A stretch of 64,000 nt of DNA from Streptomyces fildesensis. GTDB lineage: Bacteria > Actinomycetota > Actinomycetes > Streptomycetales > Streptomycetaceae. This document shows, one piece after another, positions 41,366-50,200 of this stretch. How positions within the stretch are numbered: position 1 is the stretch's first letter; the number at the start of each line of letters is the position of its first letter. The notes beneath the pieces were generated by a model. That model made no database searches and was not told the DNA's origin. It was given only the letters and a program-made list of their open reading frames with translations. The DNA lies in assembly GCF_016107395.1 (NCBI RefSeq), contig NZ_JAAIKO010000029.1, positions 1-64,000 of the forward strand, written 5' to 3'. The position numbers and the translations under genes were made by a program.

Positions 41366-42505
41366 GTCGCGAGGCGCGGTGCGCACGATCACCCCGACCG
41401 CCTCGGCGATCTGCTGATCCGTCAGATCGCCGCGGGCGGTCAGCCGCAGCCGCGAGATGCCGTCGGGCACCGACGGCGGGCGGAAGCACCCCACCGCCAG
41501 GCCTGCGTTCCTGCAGTCCGCCGCCCACTGGAGCGCCTCCCCGGCCGACGGGGCACGCACCGCGACCACACAGGCGTCCGGCCGGGCCGACCGCAGCCCC
41601 GCCGCGGTCAGCCGGTCGTACAGCTGCAGGGCCACCGCACGGGCCCGCTCCGCGCGCTCCGGCTCACCGCGCAGCAGGCGCAGCGCGCCGAGCGCCGCGC
41701 CCGCCGCGGCGGGCGCGAGCCCGGTGTCGAAGATGAAGGTGCGGGCGGCGTTCACCAGGTGCTCGATCACCCGGGCCGGGCCGAGCACCACTCCGCCCTG
41801 GCTGCCGAGCGATTTCGACAGCGTGGCGGTGACGACCACGTCCGGCGCGCCGGCCAGGCCCGCCGCCCAGGCCGCGCCCCGGCCGCCCTCGCCCAGGACG
41901 CCCAGTCCGTGGGCGTCGTCCACGAGCAGTGCCGCGCCGTGCTCGCGGCAGGCGGCGGCCAGTCCGGTGAGCGGGGCCGCGTCGCCGTCGACGGAGAAGA
42001 CCGAGTCGGAGACGACGACGGCGGGCCCGTCGTGCGCGTCCAGCGCCTTGCGCACCGCTTCCGTGTCGCGGTGCGCGACGACCTCGGTGTCGGCGCGCGA
42101 CAGCCGGCAGCCGTCGATCAGCGAGGCGTGGTTGGAGGTGTCGGAGACGATGAGCGTGCCGGGCCCGGTCAGCGCGGTGACAGCGGCCAGGTTCGCGGCG
42201 TAGCCGGAGGCGAAGACCAGGGCGGCCTCGAACCCGCAGAATTCGGCGAGCTCCGCCTCCAGTTCGGTGTGCAGCTCGGTGGTGCCGGTGACCAGCCGGG
42301 AACCGGTGGAGCCCGCGCCCCACTGCAGGCAGGCGTCGGCCCCGGCCCGGGTGACCTGGGGGTGCCGGGCCAGTCCGAGGTAGTCGTTGCCCGCCAGGTC
42401 CAGCAGTGTCGACTCCGCCTGCCGCGGTCGCAGGGTGCGGACGAGGCCGGCCTCGCGGCGCCGCTCGGCGTGGGCGTCGATCCAGTCGAACGGGTCGCGG
42501 CTCAT
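41333..42505 (-). CDS. bioF: 8-amino-7-oxononanoate synthase
   Basis: BioF (390 residues) is a PLP enzyme that joins pimeloyl-thioester and L-alanine in the first committed step of the biotin ring synthesis. It has LDLAGNDYLGLARHPQV, GAGSTGSRLVTGTTELH, VDDAHGLGVLGEGGRG, and the PLP-lysine motif TATLSKSLGSQGG. The start at 42505 gives the usual MSRDPFDWIDAHAERRREAGL. It is divergent from bioB with a 202-base promoter region, and its 3' end overlaps the DUF397 gene. Confidence 0.95.
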   Translation of the reverse strand: MSRDPFDWIDAHAERRREAGLVRTLRPRQAESTLLDLAGNDYLGLARHPQVTRAGADACLQWGAGSTGSRLVTGTTELHTELEAELAEFCGFEAALVFASGYAANLAAVTALTGPGTLIVSDTSNHASLIDGCRLSRADTEVVAHRDTEAVRKALDAHDGPAVVVSDSVFSVDGDAAPLTGLAAACREHGAALLVDDAHGLGVLGEGGRGAAWAAGLAGAPDVVVTATLSKSLGSQGGVVLGPARVIEHLVNAARTFIFDTGLAPAAAGAALGALRLLRGEPERAERARAVALQLYDRLTAAGLRSARPDACVVAVRAPSAGEALQWAADCRNAGLAVGCFRPPSVPDGISRLRLTARGDLTDQQIAEAVGVIVRTAPRDSARSGELTGA

Positions 42506-42624
42506 CGGGGTCCCTGGGGTCGGCGGGGCGGGCTCTGGCGGGTCCGCCGGGGGGTCCGGCGGTGCGGTGCGGAGGTGCGGGTGGGCCTGGCAGCAACGTA
42601 CTGGTCGGGCCGCCCGGACAGGGT

Positions 42625-42650
42625 GTGGCGATACACACACCTATAGCCAC
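42625..42650. promoter_or_regulatory. 26-bp dyad between bioF and bioB
   Basis: GTGGCGATA (42625-42633) and TATAGCCAC (42642-42650) form a symmetric inverted repeat in the bioF-bioB promoter region. It is a plausible operator for a biotin repressor that controls both directions. The identity of that repressor is not known from the sequence. Confidence 0.55.
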
Positions 42651-42707
42651 CCCTGTTGTGCGGTCCATCATTGGCTCTCGGCCCCTCGGTGGGCCAGGAT
42701 CGCCCCT

Positions 42708-43976
42708 ATGGATCTGCTGAACACGCTGGTGGACAAGGGGCTGCGCCGAGAGCTGCCCACCCGGGATGAGGCGCTTGCCGTACTGGCGACCTCCGACGAT
42801 GACCTGCTCGATGTGGTGACCGCGGCCGGCAAGGTGCGGCGCCAGTGGTTCGGGCGCCGTGTGAAGCTCAACTACCTGGTCAACCTCAAGTCCGGGCTGT
42901 GCCCGGAGGACTGCTCGTACTGCTCGCAGCGGCTCGGCTCCACGGCCGGGATCCTGAAGTACACCTGGCTCAAGCCGCACGAGGCGGCGGCCGCCGCGAC
43001 GGCCGGTGTCGCGGGCGGGGCCAAGCGGGTGTGCCTGGTGGCCAGCGGGCGCGGTCCCACGGACCGCGATGTGGACCGGGTCTCCCGGACCATCGAGGCG
43101 ATCAAGGAGGAGAACGAGGGCATCGAGGTGTGTGCGTGCCTGGGCCTGCTCTCCGCCGGTCAGGCGGACCGGCTGCGCGAGGCCGGCGCGGACGCGTACA
43201 ACCACAACCTGAACACCTCCGAGGCGACGTACGGGGGCATCACCACCACGCACACCTACGCCGACCGGGTGGACACCGTGCAGCAGGCACAGGCGGCCGG
43301 GCTGTCCGCGTGCTCCGGTCTGATCGCGGGCATGGGCGAGTCCGACGCCGACCTCGTGGACGTGGTGTTCGCGCTGCGTGAGCTGGACCCGGACTCGGTG
43401 CCGGTCAACTTCCTGATCCCGTTCGAGGGCACCCCGCTGGCCGAGGAGTGGAACCTCACCCCGCAGCGCGCCCTGCGGATCCTGGCGATGGTGCGGTTCG
43501 TCTGCCCCGACGTGGAGGTCCGGCTCGCCGGCGGCCGCGAGGTGCACCTGCGCTCCCTGCAGCCGCTCGCGCTGCACCTGGTGAACTCGATCTTCCTGGG
43601 CGACTATCTGACCAGCGAGGGCCAGGCCGGCCAGGCCGACCTCGACATGATCGCCGACGCCGGCTTCGAGGTGGAGGGCGCGGGTACGGTCACGCTCCCC
43701 CAGCACCGCGCGGACGTGGCGCACGCCGGCGGCGGCTGCGGCTCGCACGAAGCGGGCGGCGGCTGCGGCTCGCAGAACGAGGACGCGGGCTGCGGTTCGC
43801 ACGCCGACGGCGGCGGCTGCGGTCCCTGTGGCGGCGCGGCGCAGGGCGCACCCGAGCCGGTGGCGGAGCCCGCGGGCGCACCGGACCAGGAGCCGGTCCC
43901 GGCGGGTGCCGCCCGCACCGGACTGGTCGCCGTCCGCCGGCGCGGAGCGGGAACGGACCTGCCGCCCAATGCCTGA
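42708..43976 (+). CDS. bioB: Biotin synthase
   Basis: BioB (422 residues) is the radical-SAM enzyme that inserts sulfur into dethiobiotin. The 4Fe-4S motif is CPEDCSYC (CxxxCxxC), followed by GLIAGMGE, and residues SVPVNFLIPFEGTPL form the substrate region. After the normal end of the barrel (about residue 330) there is an unusual ~90-residue tail. It contains GGGCGS repeats with five cysteines, then an Ala/Pro-rich end. The tail may supply metal or sulfur to the enzyme. bioA overlaps the stop by eight bases. Confidence 0.96.
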   Translation: MDLLNTLVDKGLRRELPTRDEALAVLATSDDDLLDVVTAAGKVRRQWFGRRVKLNYLVNLKSGLCPEDCSYCSQRLGSTAGILKYTWLKPHEAAAAATAGVAGGAKRVCLVASGRGPTDRDVDRVSRTIEAIKEENEGIEVCACLGLLSAGQADRLREAGADAYNHNLNTSEATYGGITTTHTYADRVDTVQQAQAAGLSACSGLIAGMGESDADLVDVVFALRELDPDSVPVNFLIPFEGTPLAEEWNLTPQRALRILAMVRFVCPDVEVRLAGGREVHLRSLQPLALHLVNSIFLGDYLTSEGQAGQADLDMIADAGFEVEGAGTVTLPQHRADVAHAGGGCGSHEAGGGCGSQNEDAGCGSHADGGGCGPCGGAAQGAPEPVAEPAGAPDQEPVPAGAARTGLVAVRRRGAGTDLPPNA

Positions 43977-45300
43977 GCCTCTCATCACGCCGCCGGCTCC
44001 GGTGGCGCTGACCCCCGATGCGCTGCTGGCGCTGGACCGGGAGCACGTCTGGCATCCCTACGGGCCGATGCCCGGCCGTCAGGAGCCGCTGATCGTCGCA
44101 TCGGCGTCCGGGGTCCGGCTGCGGCTGGCCGCCCCGGCGGAGGGCAGGACCGAGCTGATCGACGGCATGGCGTCCTGGTGGTCGGCGATCCACGGCTACA
44201 ACCACCCGGTCCTCAACGAGGCCGCGCGCGGCCAGCTCGACCGGTTCAGCCATGTGATGTTCGGCGGGCTCACCCACGAGCCCGCCGTCCGCCTCGCGGC
44301 GCGACTGGTGGAGATCACCCCGGAGCCGCTGCGCCATGTCTTCCTCACCGACTCCGGCTCGGTGTCGGTCGAGGTCGCGGTCAAGATGTGCCTGCAGTAC
44401 TGGCGTTCGCTGGGCCGGCCGGCCAAGCAGCGGCTGCTGACCTGGCGCGGCGGCTACCACGGGGACACCTGGCAGCCGATGTCGGTGTGCGACCCCGACG
44501 GCGGGATGCACGAACTGTGGTCGGGGGCGCTCCCCCGGCAGGTCTTCGCCGACGCGCCGCCGTCCGGTTTCGTCGCCGAGCCCGACCCGCGTTACGTGGC
44601 CCATCTGCGGGAGCTGATCGGCCGTCACGCCGATGAGCTGGCGGCGGTGATCGTCGAGCCGGTGGTACAGGGCGCCGGCGGGATGAAGTTCCACTCCCCC
44701 GCCTATCTGCGGGTGCTGCGCGAGGCGTGCGACGAGCACGACGTGCTGCTGGTCTTCGACGAGATCGCCACCGGCTTCGGCCGCACCGGCGCTCTCTTCG
44801 CGGCGGAGCACGCCGGGATCTCGCCCGACGTGATGTGTCTGGGCAAGGCGCTGACCGGCGGTTATCTGACGATGGCGGCGACGCTGTGCACCACCCGGGT
44901 CGCCGACGGCATCTCGCGCGGTGAGGTCCCGGTTCTCGCGCACGGCCCGACGTTCATGGGCAACCCGCTCGCGGCGGCCGTCGCGTGTGCCTCGATCGAC
45001 CTGCTGCTGTCGCAGGACTGGGCGGGCGAGGTCAAACGCATCGAGGCCGGACTGCTCGACGGACTGGCGCCCGCCGCCGCGCTGCCGGGCGTACGGGACG
45101 TCCGCGTGCTCGGGGCGATCGGGGTCGTCCAGCTCGACCATCAGATCGACATGGCCGCGGCCACCCGGGCCGCGGTGGGGGCGGGTGTGTGGCTGCGCCC
45201 GTTCCGTGATCTGGTGTACATCATGCCGCCCTACGTCACCGGGGACGAGGACGTGGCGCGGATCTGTGCGGCGGTCCTGGCGGCCGCGCGCGCGGGCTGA
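43969..45300 (+). CDS. bioA: Adenosylmethionine-8-amino-7-oxononanoate aminotransferase
   Basis: BioA (443 residues) is a class-III PLP transaminase that uses S-adenosylmethionine as amino donor to make 7,8-diaminopelargonate. It shows HVWHPYGPMPG, LIDGMASWWSAIHGYNHP, TWRGGYHGDTWQPMS and the PLP-lysine motif MCLGKALTGGYLTMAAT. DEIATGFGRTG and GPTFMGNPLAAA complete the fold. Its start lies eight bases inside the bioB end. Confidence 0.96.
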   Translation: MPEPLITPPAPVALTPDALLALDREHVWHPYGPMPGRQEPLIVASASGVRLRLAAPAEGRTELIDGMASWWSAIHGYNHPVLNEAARGQLDRFSHVMFGGLTHEPAVRLAARLVEITPEPLRHVFLTDSGSVSVEVAVKMCLQYWRSLGRPAKQRLLTWRGGYHGDTWQPMSVCDPDGGMHELWSGALPRQVFADAPPSGFVAEPDPRYVAHLRELIGRHADELAAVIVEPVVQGAGGMKFHSPAYLRVLREACDEHDVLLVFDEIATGFGRTGALFAAEHAGISPDVMCLGKALTGGYLTMAATLCTTRVADGISRGEVPVLAHGPTFMGNPLAAAVACASIDLLLSQDWAGEVKRIEAGLLDGLAPAAALPGVRDVRVLGAIGVVQLDHQIDMAAATRAAVGAGVWLRPFRDLVYIMPPYVTGDEDVARICAAVLAAARAG

Positions 45301-45369
45301 CAACCGGGGGCGGACGGCGCGGAGCGGTCGGCGCGCCGTCCGGCATCGACACGAGGAGGAAGCGGTCAC

Positions 45370-46089
45370 ATGGCGGTACTGGCGGTCACGGGGACGGGCA
45401 CGGAGATCGGGAAGACGGTGGTGACCGCGGCGGTCGCCGCGGCCGCACTGGCGCAGGGGCTGAGCGTCGCCGTGCTCAAACCCGCCCAGACGGGCCTGGC
45501 GGAGGGTGAGCCGGGTGACGCGGCCGAGGTGGCGCGGCTGGCCGGCGGGGTCACCGCGGTCGAACTCGCCCGCTACCCGGAACCGTTGGCGCCCGCGACC
45601 GCGGCCCGGCGGGCAGGACTGCACCCGGTGCGTCCGACCGAGATCGCCGAGGCGGCCGCGAAGCTGTCCGCCGTGCACGACGTGGTGCTGATCGAGGGCG
45701 CGGGCGGACTGCTGGTGCGCTTCGACGACGGCGGCTCGACCCTGGCCGATGTGGCGAAGCTGCTCGGCGCCGCCGTACTCGTGGTGGTGCCCGCCGGTCT
45801 CGGCACGCTCAACACGGCCGCGCTGACGACGGAGGCGCTGGCCGCGCGGGACCTGCGGTGCGCCGGACTCATCGTCGGCAGCTGGCCGGCCGAACCGGAC
45901 CTGGCGGCCCGCTGCAATCTGACCGACCTCCCGGAGTCGGCGGGGGTGCCGCTGCTCGGGGCGGTCCCGGCCGGTGCGAGCACCCTCACCCCGGAGGAGT
46001 TCCGAGCCGCCGCGCCGGGCTGGCTGGCCCCGCAGCTCGGCGGTGTCTGGGACGCCGAGGAGTTCACCCGGACCGAGGGACGCGGCTAG
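45370..46089 (+). CDS. bioD: Dethiobiotin synthetase
   Basis: BioD (239 residues) is an ATP-dependent carboxylase that closes the ureido ring of dethiobiotin. The P-loop reads TGTGTEIGKTVVTAA, and the family motifs KPAQTGL and IEGAGGLLVRF are present. It follows bioA by 69 bases, with GAGGAAGCGGTCAC before the ATG, and ends in TAG directly at a copy of the MITE terminal sequence. Confidence 0.95.
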   Translation: MAVLAVTGTGTEIGKTVVTAAVAAAALAQGLSVAVLKPAQTGLAEGEPGDAAEVARLAGGVTAVELARYPEPLAPATAARRAGLHPVRPTEIAEAAAKLSAVHDVVLIEGAGGLLVRFDDGGSTLADVAKLLGAAVLVVVPAGLGTLNTAALTTEALAARDLRCAGLIVGSWPAEPDLAARCNLTDLPESAGVPLLGAVPAGASTLTPEEFRAAAPGWLAPQLGGVWDAEEFTRTEGRG

Positions 46090-46121
46090 GGCGTGTTGCG
46101 AAGTCCCGTCCGGCTATCCGG

Positions 46122-46493
46122 CTATCCGCCCCAGCCGCGCAGCTCGTCCGCGATCCGGCCGACGCCGGCGGAGCCGTCCTTGACCAGCCGGGCCAGATCG
46201 CGGACCTGCTCCGGTGAGGTGGTGACCTTGAGTCCGCTGGCGACGAGGTAGGCGTACGCGACCGCCGAGGCGAACATCGCGTTGGACCGCTCCAGGGCGG
46301 GGACGTGCACGAGTATCTGCAGCAGTGCGGCGGCGCGGTCGTGCGGGTCGGGGTAGACGGGGGTGCCGAAGATCTCCGCCTGGTGCCGGCTCACCGCCGC
46401 GAGCAGCGCGCCCCAGTCGGTGACCTGTGGGTCGCCCGGGGTGTTGTGCTCGGCGACCATGAGCAGCCAGGCCAGGTCGATACGCAGGCTCAA
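46122..46493 (-). CDS. Doc-like (Fic-family) toxin homologue without the Fic motif
   Basis: This 123-residue protein aligns to the actinomycete group annotated as Fic/Doc-family toxins. It has the conserved HTPGDPQVTDWGALLAAVSRHQ and YPDPHDRAAALLQILVHVPALERSNAMFASAVAYAYLVASG. The active-site HPFx(D/N)GN(G/K)R segment is not present, so it lacks the residues for nucleotidyl transfer or phosphorylation. The start overlaps the antitoxin-like gene's stop by ATGA. Confidence 0.65.
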   Translation of the reverse strand: MSLRIDLAWLLMVAEHNTPGDPQVTDWGALLAAVSRHQAEIFGTPVYPDPHDRAAALLQILVHVPALERSNAMFASAVAYAYLVASGLKVTTSPEQVRDLARLVKDGSAGVGRIADELRGWGG

Positions 46494-46717
46494 CGGCTGC
46501 CTTCGCGCTCCGTGCCGAACTCCTCCGCGAACACCGACTCGTAGCTCTTCATGAAGTCGGCCGCGGCCTCGACGAAGGTGCGTCCGCGTTCACCCGCGTC
46601 CTGCTGGACGAGCTCTTCGATGTACCGGTTCACGCTGATGCCCCGGCGCGAAGCCCGGTCCCGGGCCGTTTCGGCGGTGGACTCTTCCACCCGCACGTTC
46701 AACTGGGTCTTGGCCAT
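46490..46717 (-). CDS. Ribbon-helix-helix antitoxin-like protein
   Basis: This 75-residue protein has a ribbon-helix-helix N-terminus (MAKTQLNVRVEESTAETARDRASRRGISVNRYIEELVQQDA) and a C-terminal helical segment (FVEAAADFMKSYESVFAEEFG). It overlaps the Doc-like gene by ATGA in the usual antitoxin-first order, so the two form a toxin-antitoxin pair in layout. Confidence 0.82.
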   Translation of the reverse strand: MAKTQLNVRVEESTAETARDRASRRGISVNRYIEELVQQDAGERGRTFVEAAADFMKSYESVFAEEFGTEREGSR

Positions 46718-46784
46718 ACCTACAAGCTAGCGCCGATCCGCTAGTAGCGGCAAGTGGGCCACGGCGGATCCCGCCGGCCGGCGG

Positions 46785-47207
46785 CTACCTCAGCGGCTTG
46801 GTCCAGCGCCGCCACGGCTCCTCGGGGCCATAGCCGGCCGCCTTCCAAGCGTGGTGCGCCAGCTCGTTGCGCTGCAGGACCATCGCGTCCGCCCGCCGCC
46901 CGCCCAGCGCGACGAAGCGTTCCTCCGTCGCCGCCAGCAGCGCCGCGGCGATCCCCTGGCGCCGGGCGCCGGGGTGCACGGCCAGCCGGTAGATATGGCA
47001 CCGCCAGCCGTCGAATCCGGAGATCACCGACCCCAGGAGCACACCGTCGCGTTCGGCCAGGAGCAGCGCCTCCGGGTCCCGGGCGATCAGCCGGGCCACG
47101 CCCTGCTCGTCGTCACTGATGCTGGCGCCCTCGGCCGCCACCTGCCAGAAGCCGAGTACGGCCGCGATGTCCGAGGGGGCCGCCGCGCGGATGTGAAGGT
47201 CGTTCAT
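46785..47207 (-). CDS. GNAT-family N-acetyltransferase
   Basis: This 140-residue protein is a GNAT-fold acetyltransferase. It shows the usual IRAAAPSDIAAVLGFW start, and the acetyl-CoA-binding motif RLAVHPGARRQGIAAALLAATE (the RxxGxA pattern). VLQRNELAHHAWKAAGYGPE ends the domain. It stands between the toxin-antitoxin pair and dnaE on the minus strand, and its acceptor substrate is unknown. Confidence 0.85.
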   Translation of the reverse strand: MNDLHIRAAAPSDIAAVLGFWQVAAEGASISDDEQGVARLIARDPEALLLAERDGVLLGSVISGFDGWRCHIYRLAVHPGARRQGIAAALLAATEERFVALGGRRADAMVLQRNELAHHAWKAAGYGPEEPWRRWTKPLR

Positions 47208-47243
47208 GCGGCGCAGTCAAACAGCCGGCTCGCCCCCGCGGCC

Positions 47244-47291
47244 AGTGGTTTCCGTCCCGTCAGCCCGGAAGCGGACGGGACGGAAACCACT
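47244..47291 (-). terminator. Terminator after dnaE
   Basis: A perfect 18-bp stem (47244-47261 with 47274-47291) with a 12-base loop begins seven bases after the dnaE stop codon on the minus strand. It is the strongest terminator in this part of the window. Confidence 0.9.
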
Positions 47292-47297
47292 CGCGGG

Positions 47298-50200
47298 TCA
47301 TGCCACGCCCAGCCAGCTCTCGGCGCCGAAGGAGCCCTTGATGTCGGAGGCGATGGTCTCGTGGTTCACCAGGAACCCCAGCTCGAAGACGGTGGTCTTC
47401 TCCGGCCCGCGGACCCGCATGCGCACCGGGCTGTCGCCCGGGTGGGCGCGCAGGATCCGCTTGAGCTCGTTGATCGTCGGCTGGTTGAGCTTGTGGGCCC
47501 GCATGAACAGCTGGACGGGAGGCTTGCCGCCGTACTCGGCCGACGAGATGTCCAGCTCCATCAGTTCCTGACCGGCGATGTTGATCGTTCCGTCGCGGTC
47601 GTTGATCCGTCCGGTCACCGCGACCACGGTGTCCGGGATCAGGGCGTGCTGCACGAGCTGGTAGGAGGCGGGGAAGAAGCAGATCTCCATGTTCGCGTCA
47701 CGGTCGGCGAGGTGCACGATCGCCCACGCGTTGCCCTGCTTCGTCATCCGCCGCTCGACGGTGGTGATCAGCCCCGCGAGTTTCACCACGCCCTGGGTCT
47801 GCCCGGAGGCGACCAGATCGGCGATGGAGGTGTCGCGGTTGCGGGCGAGGATGTGCTCGGCCCCGTCCAGCGGGTGCGCCGAGACGTACAGGCCCAGCAT
47901 CTCGCGCTCGGTCGACAGCAGCTGCTTGCGCGGCCACTCGTCCTCGCCGATCTTGAAGTCCAGACCGAAGCCGCTGCCGCCGCCGTCGTCCCCGCTGTCG
48001 AGCGCGCCGAACAGGTCGTCCTGCCCGTACGCCTCGGCCTTCTTGACCGGGATGATCGCGTCGATGGCGTCCTCGTGGACCGCGGACAGTCCCTTGCGGG
48101 TGTGTCCGAGCGAGTCGAAGGCGCCGGCCTTGATCAGGGATTCCACGGCGCGCTTGTTGAGCGTGGTGATCTCGGCCTTGTCGAGGAAGTCGCTGAACGC
48201 CGTGTACTTGCCCTTGGACTTGCGGGAGGCGACCAGCGACTCGATGACGTTGGTGCCCACGTTGCGCACGGACTTCAGACCGAACCGGACGTCGTCGCCG
48301 ACGGCGGTGAAGTCGGCGGTGGACTCGTTCACGTCCGGGGGCAGCACCCTGACGCCCATCTTGCGGGCGTCGGCCAGGTAGATGGCGGCCTTGTCCTTGT
48401 CGTCGTCCACCGAGGTGAGCAGCGCCGCCATGTACTCGGCGGGGTAGTTCGCCTTGAGGTAGGCGGTCCAGTACGAGACGAGTCCGTAGCCGGCGGTGTG
48501 CGACTTGTTGAAGGCGTAGCCGGAGAACGGGAGCATGACGTCCCACAGCGCCTTGATGGACTCCTCGCTGTAGCCGTTGGTCTGCATGCCGCCGTGGAAC
48601 TTCTCCCACTCGGCCGCCAGCACCTCGGGCTTCTTCTTGCCCATCGCGCGGCGCAGCAGGTCGGCGCCGCCGAGGCTGTAGCCGGCCAGCTCCCGGGCGA
48701 TGGCCATGATCTGCTCCTGGTACACGAGCAGATGGAACGTGGTGCCCAGGATCGGGTCGAGCGCTTCGCGCAGCTCGGGGTGGATCGGTTCGATCTCCTG
48801 GCGGCCGTTCTTGCGGTGCGCGTAGTTGGTGTGCGCGTTGGCGGCCATCGGGCCCGGCCGGTACAGGGCGAGGACGGCGGCGATGTCCTCGAACCGGGTG
48901 GGCTCCATCAGCTTCAGCAGGGCGCGCATGGCGCCGCCGTCGAGCTGGAAGACGCCCAGGGTGTCGCCGCGGGCCATCAGTTCGTAGGTGGTGGCGTCGT
49001 CCAGCGGGATGGTCTCGGTCTTGAGGTCCACCCCCCGGTTCTCCTTCACGATCTTCAGGGCGTGATGGATGATGCCCAGGTTCCGGAGACCCAGGAAGTC
49101 CATCTTGACCAGCCCCATGTTTTCGCAACTGGGGTAGTCGAAGCCCGTGATGATCACGCCGTCCTTGTCCCGGCGGTGCATCGGGATCAGGTCCAGCAGG
49201 GGTGTCTTCGAGAGGATCACCGCGGCCGCGTGCACACCGGTGCCGCGGACCAGGCCCTCGATGCCCTTCGCGGTGTCGATGACGCGCTTGACGTCCGGCT
49301 CGTTCTCGTACATCTGCCGGATCTCGCCCGCCTCGCCGTAGCGGGGGTGCGAGGGGTCGAACATGCCGGTGAGCGGGACGCCCTTGCCCATCACGTCGGC
49401 GGGCATCGCCTTGGTGATGCGGTCGCCCATCGCGAAGGGGTAGCCCAGGACCCGGGAGGAGTCCTTGACCGCGGCCTTGGCCTTGATGGTGCCGAACGTG
49501 TTGACCTGGGCGGTGTACTCCTCCCCGTACTTCTCGGTGACGTAGCGCACCATCCGGTCGCGCTGGCGGTCGTCGAAGTCGAGGTCGACGTCGGGCGGGT
49601 TGATGCGCTCGGGGTTCAGGAACCGCTCGAACAGCAGCCCGTGCTCCAGGGGGCACAGCTCGGTGATGCGGGTGGCGTACGCGACGATGGAACCGGTCGC
49701 GGAGCCACGGCCGGGGCCGACGGGCACGTCGTTGTCACGGGCGTACTTGCAGATGTCGGCGACGACGAGGAAGTAGCTGGAGAACCCCATCGGACCGATG
49801 ATCTTCATCTCGGTCTCGAAGCGCTCCATGACGGCGTCCGGGATGGGGTCGCCGTACCGCATCGCCAGGCCGCGCATGCACTCCTTGCGCAGCCAGGACT
49901 CCTGGTCCTCGCCCTCGGGCACCACGAACTGCGGCATCTGGTTGACCTCGGCGAAGACCTCGTCGTAGTCCTGGATGCGCTCGGCGATCAGCAGCGTGTT
50001 GTCGCACGCCTCGGGCAGTTCGGAGAACAGCTCCCGCATCTCGGCCGCGGTCTTGATGTAGTAGCCGGTCCCGTTGAACCGGAAGCGGCCCGGGTCGTCC
50101 TTGTTCTTGCCGACGCCGACGCACAGCAGAGTGTCGTGCGAGTCGGCCTCGCTCTCGTGCACGTAGTGCGAGTCGTTGGTCGCCAGGAGCGGGATCTTCA

